A stretch of 64,000 bases of DNA from Collybiopsis luxurians FD-317 M1. Its lineage: Eukaryota > Basidiomycota > Agaricomycetes > Agaricales > Omphalotaceae. Below, one piece after another: positions 36,413 through 46,810 of this stretch (within the stretch, counting starts at the first letter, position 1; the number at the start of each line of letters is the position of its first letter). The notes under the pieces were generated by a model. That model did not search any database. It saw nothing but the letters and a program-made list of their open reading frames with translations, and was not told the origin of the DNA. The DNA lies in the NCBI GenBank assembly GCA_000827265.1, contig KN834813.1, positions 137,815-201,814 on the forward strand, read 5' to 3'. A program made the position numbers and the translations under genes.

Positions 36413-36760
36413 TTGTGGTCATTGGGTGCCAGTGGAGAAAAACCAGAAAAATGTTTGTTATTTGTCCATGGGAACTCAGCAAGTTGGTGTACAAACTAGG
36501 GATTTCGATGGCCCACCCTTGCAAACAGCAACATGAAAACAGCAATACTTGAGTTTGGGCTCATACTGGACCTCTCATTTATGACTAAAAGAAAATCTCA
36601 AGTCTTTAGTGAAGCTCAAGTTAGTAACATTTTCCCGAAGCTCGGCAAGTTACCGCTGTCAAGCGTGGGAAAAACAAGTTACTTGCACGTAACTTGCAAG
36701 CAACTTGAATGAATTAAAAAAGTAACTTGAAAAGTTACTTTGCTCACAGTCTCTATCTAG

Positions 36761-38909
36761 TTGTGTCTCTTAAGAGGTGTCCTTTTTATGCTGATATACT
36801 GACTCATTATCCATAGGTAGCTACTCATTGCAATTGAATGGTGTCCCTTAGATCAAAGGAATCTATAACCTTATTTCATTCTGGTATCTCTAATCAACTC
36901 ATCTTTAATTAGGTTCTGCAAGGCCATAGCCATCTCATTCTCAGCATCAGACTAATCCAGTTCCTTATCAGTCCAGCGTGCCAGTCACTCATTATAGTCT
37001 CTAGTAATGGTAACCCTTTGGTTGAACAAATCATGTGTGGTTCCAATGATATACCTGCCTTTATAAGAGACCATTACTATAATTGGGTGGGTCTGCTAGC
37101 ATGGAAAAGTGTTAGGGCAACATCTCTCAAGCATTCTGGATTGAACAGTAATGGTATACCTTTTTACAAAATGGGTCCCCTTTTTTGGAGTAGTCCCATT
37201 TTCATTAAAGTTACCACTGTTAAGTGTAATCATAGGCTTTAGCTGTCAGATCTGCATGTTCTTTGATCAAATGATCCTTGTTGATTATTGCTTATTGTTC
37301 TATTGTCTCATTGTAGTAGGATTACAATTGTTCTTTTATTTTTACAGTTACAATTTACTTTATTATTCTTTTCTTTAGTATAAATACTTGTTTGTTTAGT
37401 AGAATAGTCTTTAGCTTTCATCTCATCTCACTACTTCTTCAATACACTCTGGTTCTTCACTCTCAATAAGATGCCTGGTTGACAGTACTACTGAGGGCAT
37501 TTGCTGCTATATCTCAGTAATTGACTACAGTTGCTGACAGAAGATTGCAGCTGCTCCTCATCACTCATCATGAAGCTCTACCTTTTGCATTTCTTATGCT
37601 TGGTGAATCATTTCACTTCTAAATTGTATTCTTGTTCATCATTGTATTTGAGCTTGGGGAAATAGCCCAGGATTGTGACATTATATGCAGGCTCTGGTCA
37701 CCAAGGCCTCAAAGTGGATGAATTGACATAGGGCAATTGAGGCTCTTGCTTGCATTCTTAGCATTTCAGTAGTTCCACTAATAAGTGTGATCTAAGCTAG
37801 CTCTAAACTATGTAAAGGATCTGCACTATCTGAATCAGATCAAACTGAAAGGTATAATATGTGAGTAAGGAACTTGGTAAAGGTTCCCTTACAATGAACA
37901 GTTTAGGAAGCAACAGTGAATCAAAAGGGTGCATTGACTTATCAAGTGAATTTGTTGAAACACAATCAGAATATAGAAAAAGGCATAGAGGGGTGTAAAA
38001 GGTCAACAAGCTTAGTCCCCTATAGAGAAGTTCATTTGGTGTTATTGAATCAACAGAACCACCATAAGCTTAGCTGGCTAAATCAGAGTTTACTTATCTT
38101 CAAGCTTATCAGGTGCAATCTTAAGGTCACTCAGAAAAAGGAAGCTTATACAGTGCAATCTGCAGGTTACTTTAATCTCTTTGTCAAACAGGAACCACCA
38201 ACAATGCTTATACTGTGCAATCCACTGGTCACTTTGCAGGCATTTATACACTTTACCATATTTTAAGTGGACTCAAAGTATTTAGACTCTTCGCTGAAGC
38301 TAGAAATCACTGACTGTTGAAACTACAACTTCGTTAACTAGAGCTTGGGCAGTATATGCTGGACCCTATATCCAGTCTCTCTCCTCAAGGAAAGGATGTG
38401 GCAATGCAACTTTTGCAACCAGAGTTGGATAATTTGAACAGGAATCATTTTGAAATCCTTATGGTTGCATTAGGTGCACTCCAGCAAATACACCCCTTTG
38501 CCGCTAGTGAACTTTCTTGTCTGATCTTAGGCAATCATCATTGATCTACTCTACTTATCAACACTCATCAAGTTGCCATTATAGCCTTCAAGACAGCTAT
38601 CAAATTGGAGATTGCATGTCATGAAAATGACAATTCTATGAACAACTTGTTCACTGTGATCCTCCTTGCTTTATGATCTCAGTTCCAGAACAATGTGAGA
38701 TGATGCCTACTTTATTAGATACTTCAATGGGTATGTCTTCATCTTCTGCCATTTCACACTAGACAATCTGGCTTCAGAGCCTTTCTTCAACAAGAATCCA
38801 GTCCCTAATGATGCTGTGCACTTTGCACAAAGGACAGAGAAAAGACTTGGACCCAATGTACATGTGTGTTCGGGCCCTATCTAATCTTCTGTGCCATTTT
38901 GCTGAATGT
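36761..38909. other. Repeat-like intergenic DNA, no supported gene
   Basis: AT-rich sequence. Open frames are short; the one at 38356-38544 (62 codons) has a soluble-protein-like composition but no recognisable motif. Nothing else was identified. Confidence 0.4.
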
Positions 38910-38917
38910 ATTTACAC

Positions 38918-39351
38918 TAGACATGGGCATGAGTGCACACTCAAGTACACTTGTGACTCATGACACAAGTACTTGCAACCCAAAATTCTAGATCATCTCT
39001 TGAAGTTAGCACTCGAGTGCCTGCTTATAGCATGCACTCTTGAGTAATAACAATATGCCGGAACCTGAATTGCAAATAGATTCCCTGAGCCTATGAGGTA
39101 ATGCTATTTTTGCCAAAATGTCATTGCATTATAGGTTCAGAATAGATGGAGGTAACTATTTCCATTAAATACAATCTATAATGCTAGTATTGCCAGCAGA
39201 CACTCGTGGTCCCAGAATAAAGATTGTGACTTGAATACACATTCCTGTCATAAGTCACTTGCCTTAAAACTGGCACTCGAGTTCAACCAAATCACAAGTG
39301 TGAGTATATTCATGAGTATTCATGAAGACCCGCCAGGAGTGTCCAACTCTA
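38918..39351. mobile_element. hAT-type miniature element with perfect 8-bp target duplication
   Basis: A 434-bp element is flanked by identical ATTTACAC at 38910-38917 and 39352-39359, which fits the hAT pattern nTnnnnAn. The ends are imperfect inverted repeats: the left starts TAGACATGGGCA, and the reverse complement of the right starts TAGAGTTGGACA. The interior is rich in ACTCGAGT and CAAGT motifs in both orientations. There is no coding capacity, so it is a MITE. Confidence 0.8.
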
Positions 39352-39505
39352 ATTTACACCAGACTAATTTTGAAATCGGAGATTTTGACTTTTTTTGCAA
39401 GTCAGAAAAGTACAACAGGTATGTGGCATGGATAAACTACGAAATATATAGATGTTTTAATAAATAATTTTTAACCCAGAGCCTTTGAATTTACTCTGAA
39501 TGAAT

Positions 39506-40865
39506 TTATTCTGCCTGGTTTCTCTCACAGTCAGATTGGACAACTATACTTGAAACATGCTCGTTCCTGCAAGGGTCTTCAATGATCTGGGTGATATGAA
39601 CAGACTCAATTACAGAAAGAGTATTCATGTTGATCAAAATGACAACTGCAATGGGATACCATACCTGCAACATTTATTTATGAAGATCAACTGAGCCTGA
39701 GAACCCGAGTTGAGACTTACAGAGGCAAAAGTAGATATACAATTAACAATGGGAGCCGATTGTTGAAAAAGAATGGTTTCAGGTCCATATATTTCCAACA
39801 GGGTCCAGACCACTTTAATGACCTGCATTGAACAATATATGGCACCAGATTCAATGAACAAAAGTAGGATGTTCTGAATCCTACTTTTTTTGTGAACTGC
39901 AGTGTGTTTTATTAGATGATAATGCTTCCTGTACAGCATGATGAGTAGTGAGTGTGTGGTGACTATGAGTAGGAATTTAAGAGTACTTGCCATGCCTTCC
40001 ATGCAATCAGGCCTGTTGCAAACATGTTAACCACCAGAGAAATCACAATTGATAACCAATCCAGAATTGTTGCAGAAGTGTTGGACACCTGAATGTCAAT
40101 GTAATCGAAAATGCAATCAGCAATCTCAAATACTATACAGTATCATAGGGTTTAGTGTTGAATATGCTGTCTTTTGAACTGCAATACTACACACCAATGT
40201 TCACAATCATGAGAAGTACAAGTGCAATCTTCCAATGTCTTTGCTGTTGAAATAATACCCAGGCTCTCCAGATCACAATGAAATCACTTAAACATATCTG
40301 AAAATTAAATATAGAATCAGGTTAGTAAATAAAATGACTAAAATATACTAACAAAAACTGCTTGGGTCCAGATGTCCATATAAGTAAGGAGCAGAGTTTT
40401 TTGGTTGGATGTTGAGGCTTCCGCTGCTAGTCCTTCCTGTGCATTGTATTTTACTTTGACAAGAACAACCAGGTCTTGTATGAGTGGGTATGGTACGTTG
40501 ACAGAAACACTCCAAGTGAACACAGTAAAATTGATGATCAGACAAACAAGAAGAGCGACTCTTGAATAAGTCCAAGATTTGGTTCTATCAAAGAGGACAA
40601 TCCAACAGACATGTGAGCTTAAAGGTCAAAAGTCTTGGAAGCCAATTTGAAGGTTCATACATGAAGAGGCGAGTGGCAATCGAGATTCCTAGAATGGATG
40701 TACCTAGAAGTATTCCAATTGATTCAACATGGGACAAATGCCATCTTTGAACAATATGAGATCATACATACCAAAGCCAGTTCCCAAAACTATTACATCA
40801 GGTATAATATTCCCGTAGACTGTAGCAGCAAAGGCGGCAATGGTCTGTTGCTCTTCTGGTGTCAT
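39506..40865 (-). CDS. Seven-transmembrane-type membrane protein Q2
   Basis: Seven minus-strand exons (40865-40772, 40703-40661, 40584-40353, 40297-40195, 40132-39991, 39928-39721, 39664-39506) total 981 nt, giving 326 residues in frame. Exons 1-4 are 94, 43, 232 and 103 nt, identical to Q1. It shares the start MTPEE, the segments VIWRAWVLFQQQ, MFATGLIAWKAW and IESGAIYC, and WYPIAVVILINM at the seventh span. The tail is about 35 residues longer than in Q1. Intron 5 uses the same GC donor (GCAAGT) as Q1. It is the only intact gene in the 29-43 kb repeat-rich stretch, which suggests selection. Function is unknown. Confidence 0.85.
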
Positions 40866-41997
40866 GAGAGTTGTCAAATCAGAATATTAGGTGAGTAATG
40901 GCAAGTGGGTGCACTCGGTATCACAGTCCTAAGATCACACGAAATGAGACAAGAGAGTAAAAGACCAAGTCCAGTAAGCTTATATGTACAATCCCAAGCA
41001 CCTATAAGTTTAGAAAAAATGAAGTCAGATATCAGGACCTCAGGTACAAGATCATAGAATGTTGCATTTGTTTCCATGACCTTGTACCTGATCTCTGACT
41101 TCATGTTTTTTTTAGAAAAACAAATACTAATCATAACTTTTGAAGTATGAAGTTTTTAGCTTCTACTGCTTCCGATGCTACTACAGCAACTACTTTTATA
41201 ATTATCTATCTTCTGATATGCGACACATTCAGTTGTCATAAGTGTGCGCAGTATGACTTTCAATTAACCAAGTTCAATGTATAATCATTGCGGACCAACA
41301 TGTTGACCTGATCTTGATTTGATCAGTACATAGGTTTTGGGACTAATGTTTCCATTCACAGATGGCCCGGTGGCTGTAACTCTCAACCGTGGATGGGACA
41401 GATGTGGCTGGAATGCCTGAAAACTGCTTGGAACTGTTGATGAATGGCAAACCACACTCCTGTACCAGATCCCCCATAACTGAGAGATACAAACAATGAC
41501 TCTGATACTCCTCAACACCTCCCACTCCACAGGTCAGCTGCTGCCATAGTAATGATTCAATACTGTCCAATAGATCTACAGCCGTTTGCAAAAAATTTTG
41601 CTCCTCACAATGTCATCACCCACTCAAGTGATGATGGAAAATTTCCAGATAAATTACTACAGGTTTCATCCTCTTTGTCTGTCTGAACAGAAGCAGAATT
41701 AAATCTGCTTCATGCCTGCAATTTTCCATAATTGGAGCAATGAAGATCACGATCACTCATCTTTTGTTACCCATCATTTACTTTCTCCATCCCTGATGGT
41801 GTTCCGTGGATGATCTATTCGACAGTATTGAATCATTACTACAGTGATAACATCTGACCTGTGAAAGGAGCTATTGGTCTTTAGAACCTATGCATGGATC
41901 AAATCAAGATCAAGTCAACATACCAGATGGTGCTTTGAACTTAGTCAATTCATATGCGCTATTTACCCATTTTACTGGGTCTAGACCTGTCACGGCG
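40866..41997. other. Intergenic, nothing recognised
   Basis: AT-rich sequence upstream of Q2. Short open frames on both strands have no supported product. The Q2 promoter should lie in the left part. Confidence 0.45.
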
Positions 41998-42470
41998 AAA
42001 CGGAGTTTTAGCTGTCATTCCTGACATTTGGAATGACAAAGATGGTCAAAGATAGCAATACAAATTGTTATTCATTAATGGGACTCAGGTAGAGAAGGTT
42101 ATATAGACGCAGGGAACATTTTACTATTGCACAGAAATACTATGTGGGGAAGGGCAAAAGAGTATATAAGTAGGAAGGGAATGGAAAGAAGGAGCAGGTT
42201 CTGGCACCCCCTTCTTTACCAGGCATTTGATCTGGTTTGGAATCAGTCTAGAACTTTGGTGCAGAGTTAAAGCCTTCAAAGAGTGGCATTTCATTTTGTT
42301 AAATGTGGTTATTGTGTTATGAACTTGTTATTTTGGTTTTGATGTTACAACTTGGATTTGGTTTGAACTTAAAACTTGTGCTCTATAACTACACTACTAC
42401 CACTGCTCCAACCCCCTTAAAACTTCAACTGCTAAAGCCCCTTTGAACTAAGTGCTCTTGGGTGTTCTTG
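41998..42470 (+). mobile_element. Possible solo LTR
   Basis: The left edge reads TGTCACGGCGAAAC, a common fungal LTR start. A TATATAA box follows at 42163-42169, and the right part is T-rich with no coding sequence. The right edge and a target duplication could not be fixed, so this is tentative. Confidence 0.25.
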
Positions 42471-42507
42471 GTGTTTGTTTTTTTTTCTCGCCACACCCTC
42501 CACATCA

Positions 42508-42650
42508 ATGGATATACCAGCATTCAGCAAGATATACAGTAGTGACCCAGACTCGCAGCAAGATATACGGTAACAACCCAGACTCGCAGCAAGATGAGTA
42601 TGGTAATAACCCAGTTACTGCATATCTTGCTGCGAGTCTGGTATATCCAT
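42508..42650. mobile_element. Small fold-back element with tandem core
   Basis: The ends are a perfect 13-bp inverted repeat, ATGGATATACCAG at 42508-42520 and its complement at 42638-42650. Inside, CCCAGACTCGCAGCAAGAT occurs twice in tandem (from 42546 and 42578), and the inverted form follows at about 42620-42640. It looks like a miniature inverted-repeat element about 143 bp long. Confidence 0.6.
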
Positions 42651-43045
42651 GCGGGATCCTGTTATAAAACAATCATCCATATACATGTTTGCCACCAAAA
42701 TCCCAATGTATATAAACTGCCTTGTTCGAGAAAACAAAGGATATTTATTGCTGTCAACAGTCAGTCATGATACTACACCTCCACCCCCGACCACATACTA
42801 TGTGTGCAGTTGAATACCTCATATGGAATAACATCGCATGGAATATCCATCGTATGGCATAGGAATATGCCTTCCCCCGCAAGGGGAGGCGGGATATTCC
42901 ATTAAATTGTCATCTGGGATATGGAATCAAGATTTTCGTACATATATTCCATACAAGATGGTCACTTCGGTCACTGAGTATAACTTTGAACTTAAAAAAT
43001 TATATAAAGTACTTGCCAAATATTCCGAATTGAGTACTTTGGTCT

Positions 43046-43490
43046 TTGATGGCACCCACTACTTTGCCAAAGACATGCAAGGTTCGCAAGAAAGTCCAAA
43101 AACCCGTCCAGACCAAATCAGAAAAACCTCACAAAAAAGCCAGCACTATGGAGTTGAAAGAGGCAGAGGAGAAGTTGATGGCAACTGTCCAGGCTTTGAA
43201 GGGGCGTAACTGTATCAAAGGCGACATTCCCTCACTTGATGATCTTCTCAACCTGCCCATCAAGCGTATAGATGCTGATTCAGAGGCAACTGATCATTTT
43301 GCGGATGGAGACAAGGAGCTTGCCGAGATTGTTGACTACATTCAGAATAAGAATTCAGGGGCAGACAAGGAGGAAGATGATGACAACGACGACAACGACA
43401 ACAACAAATTTCATTTTGATGAGGAGAAGGCACTGGCCGCAGCCTCATATCTTGGATCTATCTGCAGCATTGGAAGCTTCCTATTAATTC
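43046..43490 (+). CDS. Acidic protein fragment, possibly the tail of a DDE-type transposase
   Basis: An open frame of about 148 codons before it runs into the G-family fragment. It begins Lys/Pro-rich, has a helical middle (KEAEEKLMATVQALKGRNC), then DHFADGDKELAEIVDYIQ and a run of Asp, Glu and Asn. The end FDEEKALAAASYL is helical. Hydrophilic acidic tails of this form occur after the catalytic core in some fungal CENP-B/pogo-like transposases, but no catalytic motif is present, so that is only a suggestion. The start is arbitrary, and no upstream exon was identified. Confidence 0.3.
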
Positions 43491-43500
43491 TCCTTTGCTC

Positions 43501-43796
43501 ACACTCCAGTTCAGTACAGAGTCTGGAGTCATTTATCCAGCATATCTCATAGTGGCGGCTTGTATTACTATTCCCAATGCAAGTTGTTTAGGGATCATTT
43601 CCGCTGTAAGTACAAAACCATTTCAACGTTACTGGTAATAGTTTTAATCTTTGCTTATGTCGCAGGGCCTTGCACCTACTCTGATTGCAATACGCGTTGG
43701 CCGGGGAAGTGCCTGTGACAATTCAGGGTATTCAGTCAAATACGCAGAGTCAGACATTATACCACCGCCTCAAATTGTATCTCAGAAAAGTTAGAA
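43501..43796 (+). pseudogene. 3' fragment of a G-family membrane protein gene
   Basis: Two blocks match exons 9 and 10 of the G genes with the splice sites still visible. ESGVIYPAYLI and ASCLGIIS end at a GTAAGT donor (43602); after a CAG acceptor, GLAPTLIAIRVGRGSA follows, then SDIIPPPQ. The frame stops soon after. The first eight exons are absent, and the fragment abuts an unrelated acidic frame, so this is a truncated copy. Confidence 0.8.
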
Positions 43797-43799
43797 TTC

Positions 43800-44476
43800 A
43801 AGAGAAGTTTATAAGACTTTCTATACTTACTACTGAGAAGCGGCCAGAGTTGATTTCGTTGTTTCTTGCCAGCGAACTAAGTTACAGCACAATATTCTCG
43901 TTCCTCCGGCATCTGTTCTCTACCTTTTTGTTGTGTTTGAATTATTAAGGATTTATATAGTAGTAAGCACTACATCGTATGGCATGTAAAAAGTGGATAA
44001 TGGGAAACTGTTCTCTTCAAGCGTTACTGGTTCATTAGTGGCGGACTATTGGAAAAGAAAGACATGTAGAGTATTTGAGGAGTCGGAGAAACTTGAGGGG
44101 AACTCGAAATTTGAGGAGGGTAGGTAAAAAGGGTAGGTTATAGCGTGAGGTAGTCTTAAGTAGCGGATTCGTGAAAAATATGCAGTGGATCTGTCCAAGA
44201 AATGTTGTCATGGCTCTTCATAACTTGAGATTTGCCCTGGCTGGCCGTCTTTGCAATTGTAGTTCAACAAAGAGTTCTGAATTCGGTCACGAACATGTGA
44301 TTTGCGTCATTGCGGGAGCAGCCTGAGCGCCGAAGTCTGGAGTGAAGCCGAACTCTTTTTGTACCATCAACAACGTCACTCTCCCGTCTTGTAAATATGT
44401 GCCTCGCACTCAAGTCGGTTCCCGCCCCTCCCGTCCAATTTTGAACCCCACTTGTCTCCAACTCTTCTCTACATCG
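43800..44476. other. Intergenic
   Basis: No gene is supported. It contains the short dispersed repeat shared with 26347-26405 (at 44130-44180) and presumably the promoter of the dehydrogenase. Confidence 0.45.
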
Positions 44477-45628
44477 ATGGTTTTCACGCAGCACAAGGGT
44501 GTCGCGCTCGTTACAGCTGCCGCACACGGCGTTGGAAGAGCCATTGCTCTGAGACTCGCTTCGGACGGCTACAAAGTCGCTGTTCATGATATCCCTCATA
44601 ATGGAGACCAGCTGATCGAGGTGTATAGAAATATTCAGAGACTTGGTCAGCATTCTATGGTCATGACTGCGGATGTAACAAGTGAAAAGGAAGTGAAGGC
44701 TTTGGTAGAGGATACGTATAAATGTTTCGGTGGTTTTGACATTGTGAGCCTCTGGTGTTGACCTGGCTGCTTTTTTCTGACGTTCGGCAGATGGTAGCCA
44801 ATGCTTCGGTGCGCGAAGTGGCGCCGATTACTTCCGGTCGGTTTCGAAAGCGTCTATTGCTGCAGCGTTCCTTTTTTTTTACGATATGATCATCAGGGAA
44901 TGCCATATCGATATGGGATCGCGCATTCGCTGTGAATACTCGGGGAGTGTTCTTGTGCTACAAATACGCTGCCGAGCAGCTATTATCGGAAGGTAAAGGG
45001 GGGCGAATCATCGGTGCATGTTCATCTTTAGGAGAACGCGGTGAGTCCGGGAAACCATTACGACTATCCGAAATTGACTCAGAAGGTCCTACTCCATCAG
45101 GTAGCCCGTTATTGAGCGCATATTCTGCTTCACAATTTGCCATTCGTGGGTTGACGCAAAGCGCAGGCAGGTTACTGGTCCTGTAACTTTGGGATTTATT
45201 TATTGAAGAACCCTATATCTAGCTTTAGAGTTGGACGAATACGGTATTACAGTCAATGCGTATGCCCCAAAAGTTCCCGGTAGGCGATGTGTCTTGCTCT
45301 TCCTGCGTCCCTCGTTAATTGATCTTATCAAAGATGGCGCTTCTGACCCAACGAACGGTGTTCACTCCAAAGTAGATAAGGTACGCTGTATAATATCGCT
45401 TGATATCGCTCCCGAAGCCTCATTAATTATACGCTTATCAGCTGCGACTCAATACTCTGACACACCAAGCTCCACAGACTGTCGCTGACCTCGTTTCGTA
45501 TCTCGTCTCTGACGAGGCAAAGAATGTAACTGGTGAGGTTCAGAACTGCTTACTGGTCTCGTTACTCAGCCTAATGAATCGGTTCTGCAGGTCAGATTGT
45601 GCGTCGCTTTTATGTTTTCTTCAGATAG
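44477..45628 (+). CDS. Short-chain dehydrogenase/reductase with altered active site
   Basis: Seven exons (44477-44743, 44791-44836, 44897-45166, 45223-45279, 45334-45380, 45478-45532, 45591-45628) total 780 nt, giving 259 residues, the usual classical SDR size. The Rossmann fold is clear: VALVTAAAHGVGRAIAL at the N-terminus, AVNTRGVFLCYKYAAEQ, IIGACSS, then GLTQSAALELDEYGITVNAYAP. Three conserved spots differ: the first Gly of TGxxxGxG is Ala, NAG reads NAS, and the catalytic YxxxK reads YSASQ. Intron 3 uses a GC donor (GCAGGT at 45167). A 42-nt in-frame GT-AG stretch at about 45041-45082 might be an additional tiny intron; removing it would bring the active-site loop to normal length. The closest feel is the acetoin/diacetyl reductase-like group, with low certainty. 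It may be a pseudoenzyme. Confidence 0.8.
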
Positions 45629-45688
45629 TTTCAATTGAGCCAATTCCAAAAGATGGATGTTTGATATTACTATTTTGGTGACTAACAT

Positions 45689-45795
45689 GGTGAGATGGCC
45701 GAGCGGTCTAAGGCGCCAGACTAAGGAGACCAGCGTGTTTGACGCGCAGCTGTATCTGGTCCGAAAGGGCGTGGGTTCGAATCCCACTCTCATCA
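45689..45795 (+). tRNA. tRNA-Leu(AAG): tRNA-Leu (anticodon AAG) with a 27-nt intron
   Basis: The acceptor stem GGTGAGA pairs with TCTCATC (one G-U pair), with discriminator A at 45795. The D arm is followed by anticodon stem CCAGA (45716-45720) and TCTGG (45755-45759). The anticodon loop CTAAGG is interrupted after position 37 by an intron (45727-45753), leaving anticodon AAG at 45723-45725. A long variable arm follows, as in leucine tRNAs, then T arm GTGGG/CCCAC with TTCGAAT. Confidence 0.95.
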
Positions 45796-45814
45796 TTTCC
45801 ATATCCGTTTTGAA

Positions 45815-45826
45815 TTTTTTCTTTTT
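45815..45826 (+). terminator. RNA polymerase III T-run
   Basis: A T-rich run (six Ts, a C, then five Ts) lies 20 bp after the tRNA, suitable as a Pol III terminator. Confidence 0.7.
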
Positions 45827-46035
45827 GGAAAGAATAATTACATTGTATATATTGGTAACTCTTTGGAACACGGTTATAATTAGTACAGTTCGCCGCTTTT
45901 CATATATTTCCTGACTGAATTTTCCGAGAATCCCTTATCTCAAAGTGACGTACAATGACGTCATTTCTCACCTTCACCTCTATCGTCACTGCGTTGAAAT
46001 GCGTTAGGTCAGTGGGGCAGCCTCATCTTCCTGAG

Positions 46036-46042
46036 TATAAAA
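46036..46042 (+). promoter_or_regulatory. TATA box of S1
   Basis: TATAAAA lies 85 bp upstream of the S1 start codon. Confidence 0.65.
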
Positions 46043-46126
46043 CCAGTACGAAAAAATGAACGGGTCAATCTATTAAACCTTGTACGTTATACCCTCACCC
46101 AAACGAGACCAGTACTTTATCTTCCA

Positions 46127-46430
46127 ATGGGGTAAGTGCGTTTCTGGACCGTACGTAGCCTAGGAAGGCCTAACCTCCGTACATAGAATCATTATATCTT
46201 GTATAACAGGCATTTTCGCATGCATCGGCGAAGCCGTGATGGCCGTCGTTGCTTGTATCGCTGGTGCTCTTGAATGTATCGTTGCCGGTAAGCTGATTCG
46301 TTATCACGGAAACTCATGTAGCATCTAACTTTTTGTTTGATTCGCAGCTATAACGAGCTTCATCGTCGGTCTTGTAGACTGTTTGACTTGTGGATGTTGT
46401 AGTTCAAGACGAACGGCGGCGACTTATTGA
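46127..46430 (+). CDS. Small hydrophobic protein S1 (myristoylation-type N-terminus)
   Basis: Three exons (46127-46131, 46187-46287, 46348-46430) give 62 residues. The first coding exon is only ATGGG. The product starts MGIIISC: Gly2, Ser6 and Cys7 fit an N-myristoylation signal with a possible palmitoylated Cys. The middle is almost entirely hydrophobic, with periodic Cys and small residues (residues 8-48). The end carries CLTCGCC followed by a basic SSRR tail. Exon 2 (101 nt) equals exons 2 plus 3 of S2 (23 + 78 nt), so one intron is absent here. Similar tiny membrane proteins seem common in agaricomycetes, without assigned function. The size and exon pattern, repeated in four more genes here, make the model secure. 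Confidence 0.85.
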
Positions 46431-46810
46431 TAGTGGGCTCCGAGAGAGATGAAGTTGGGATGCTGTAGGATGATCTCGGAGCCCTAGAAATGTACTCGTT
46501 GCGAGGCGTTTTGAATTTTACCCTTTTGTACTATTATATCCACTAATGTTAATCACTCATACATCCTTGAGTCCGTTAACGTAACTTATCAGCTAACGCT
46601 GCTTTGACTAGTGACGGAAGGCTTCCGTGGTGAGATCTGTCCTCGAACGCGTGTAGAACGCGATTGGAATGCGAAGTGGGTAGTTATGCACTTCGTTCAT
46701 CCCTGCGACTGCGAAACTCCTCGATCGCGCATCCTTGTCCTCTGCCAGCGATTCTTCCATATCGTTTGAAATAACGTAGTTTTGTAATCACCTGTGAACA
46801 TCCCAACATC

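Larger units (their letters stand above)
33099..36752. mobile_element. Candidate hAT-like element, non-autonomous
   Basis: The ends are diverged inverted repeats. The left end carries ACAAAGTAACTTGG, then CCCACACTTGACAG and TAACTTGCCGAG (33108-33200). The reverse complement of the right end (36610-36745) carries GCAAAGTAACTT, then CCCACGCTTGACAG and TAACTTGCCGAG. An identical 8-mer CTATCTAG flanks both sides (33091-33098 and 36753-36760) and fits the hAT target pattern nTnnnnAn. No transposase was seen. The element contains the N gap, the duplicated segment around it and the fold-back with telomere-like repeats, so it may be a composite. The exact outer borders are uncertain by a few bases. 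Confidence 0.45.

Noticed and set aside
46201..46209. Apparent GT...AG intron in S1
   Set aside because: Only 9 nt long; reading through gives SCITGIF, which aligns with S2, so it is coding sequence.
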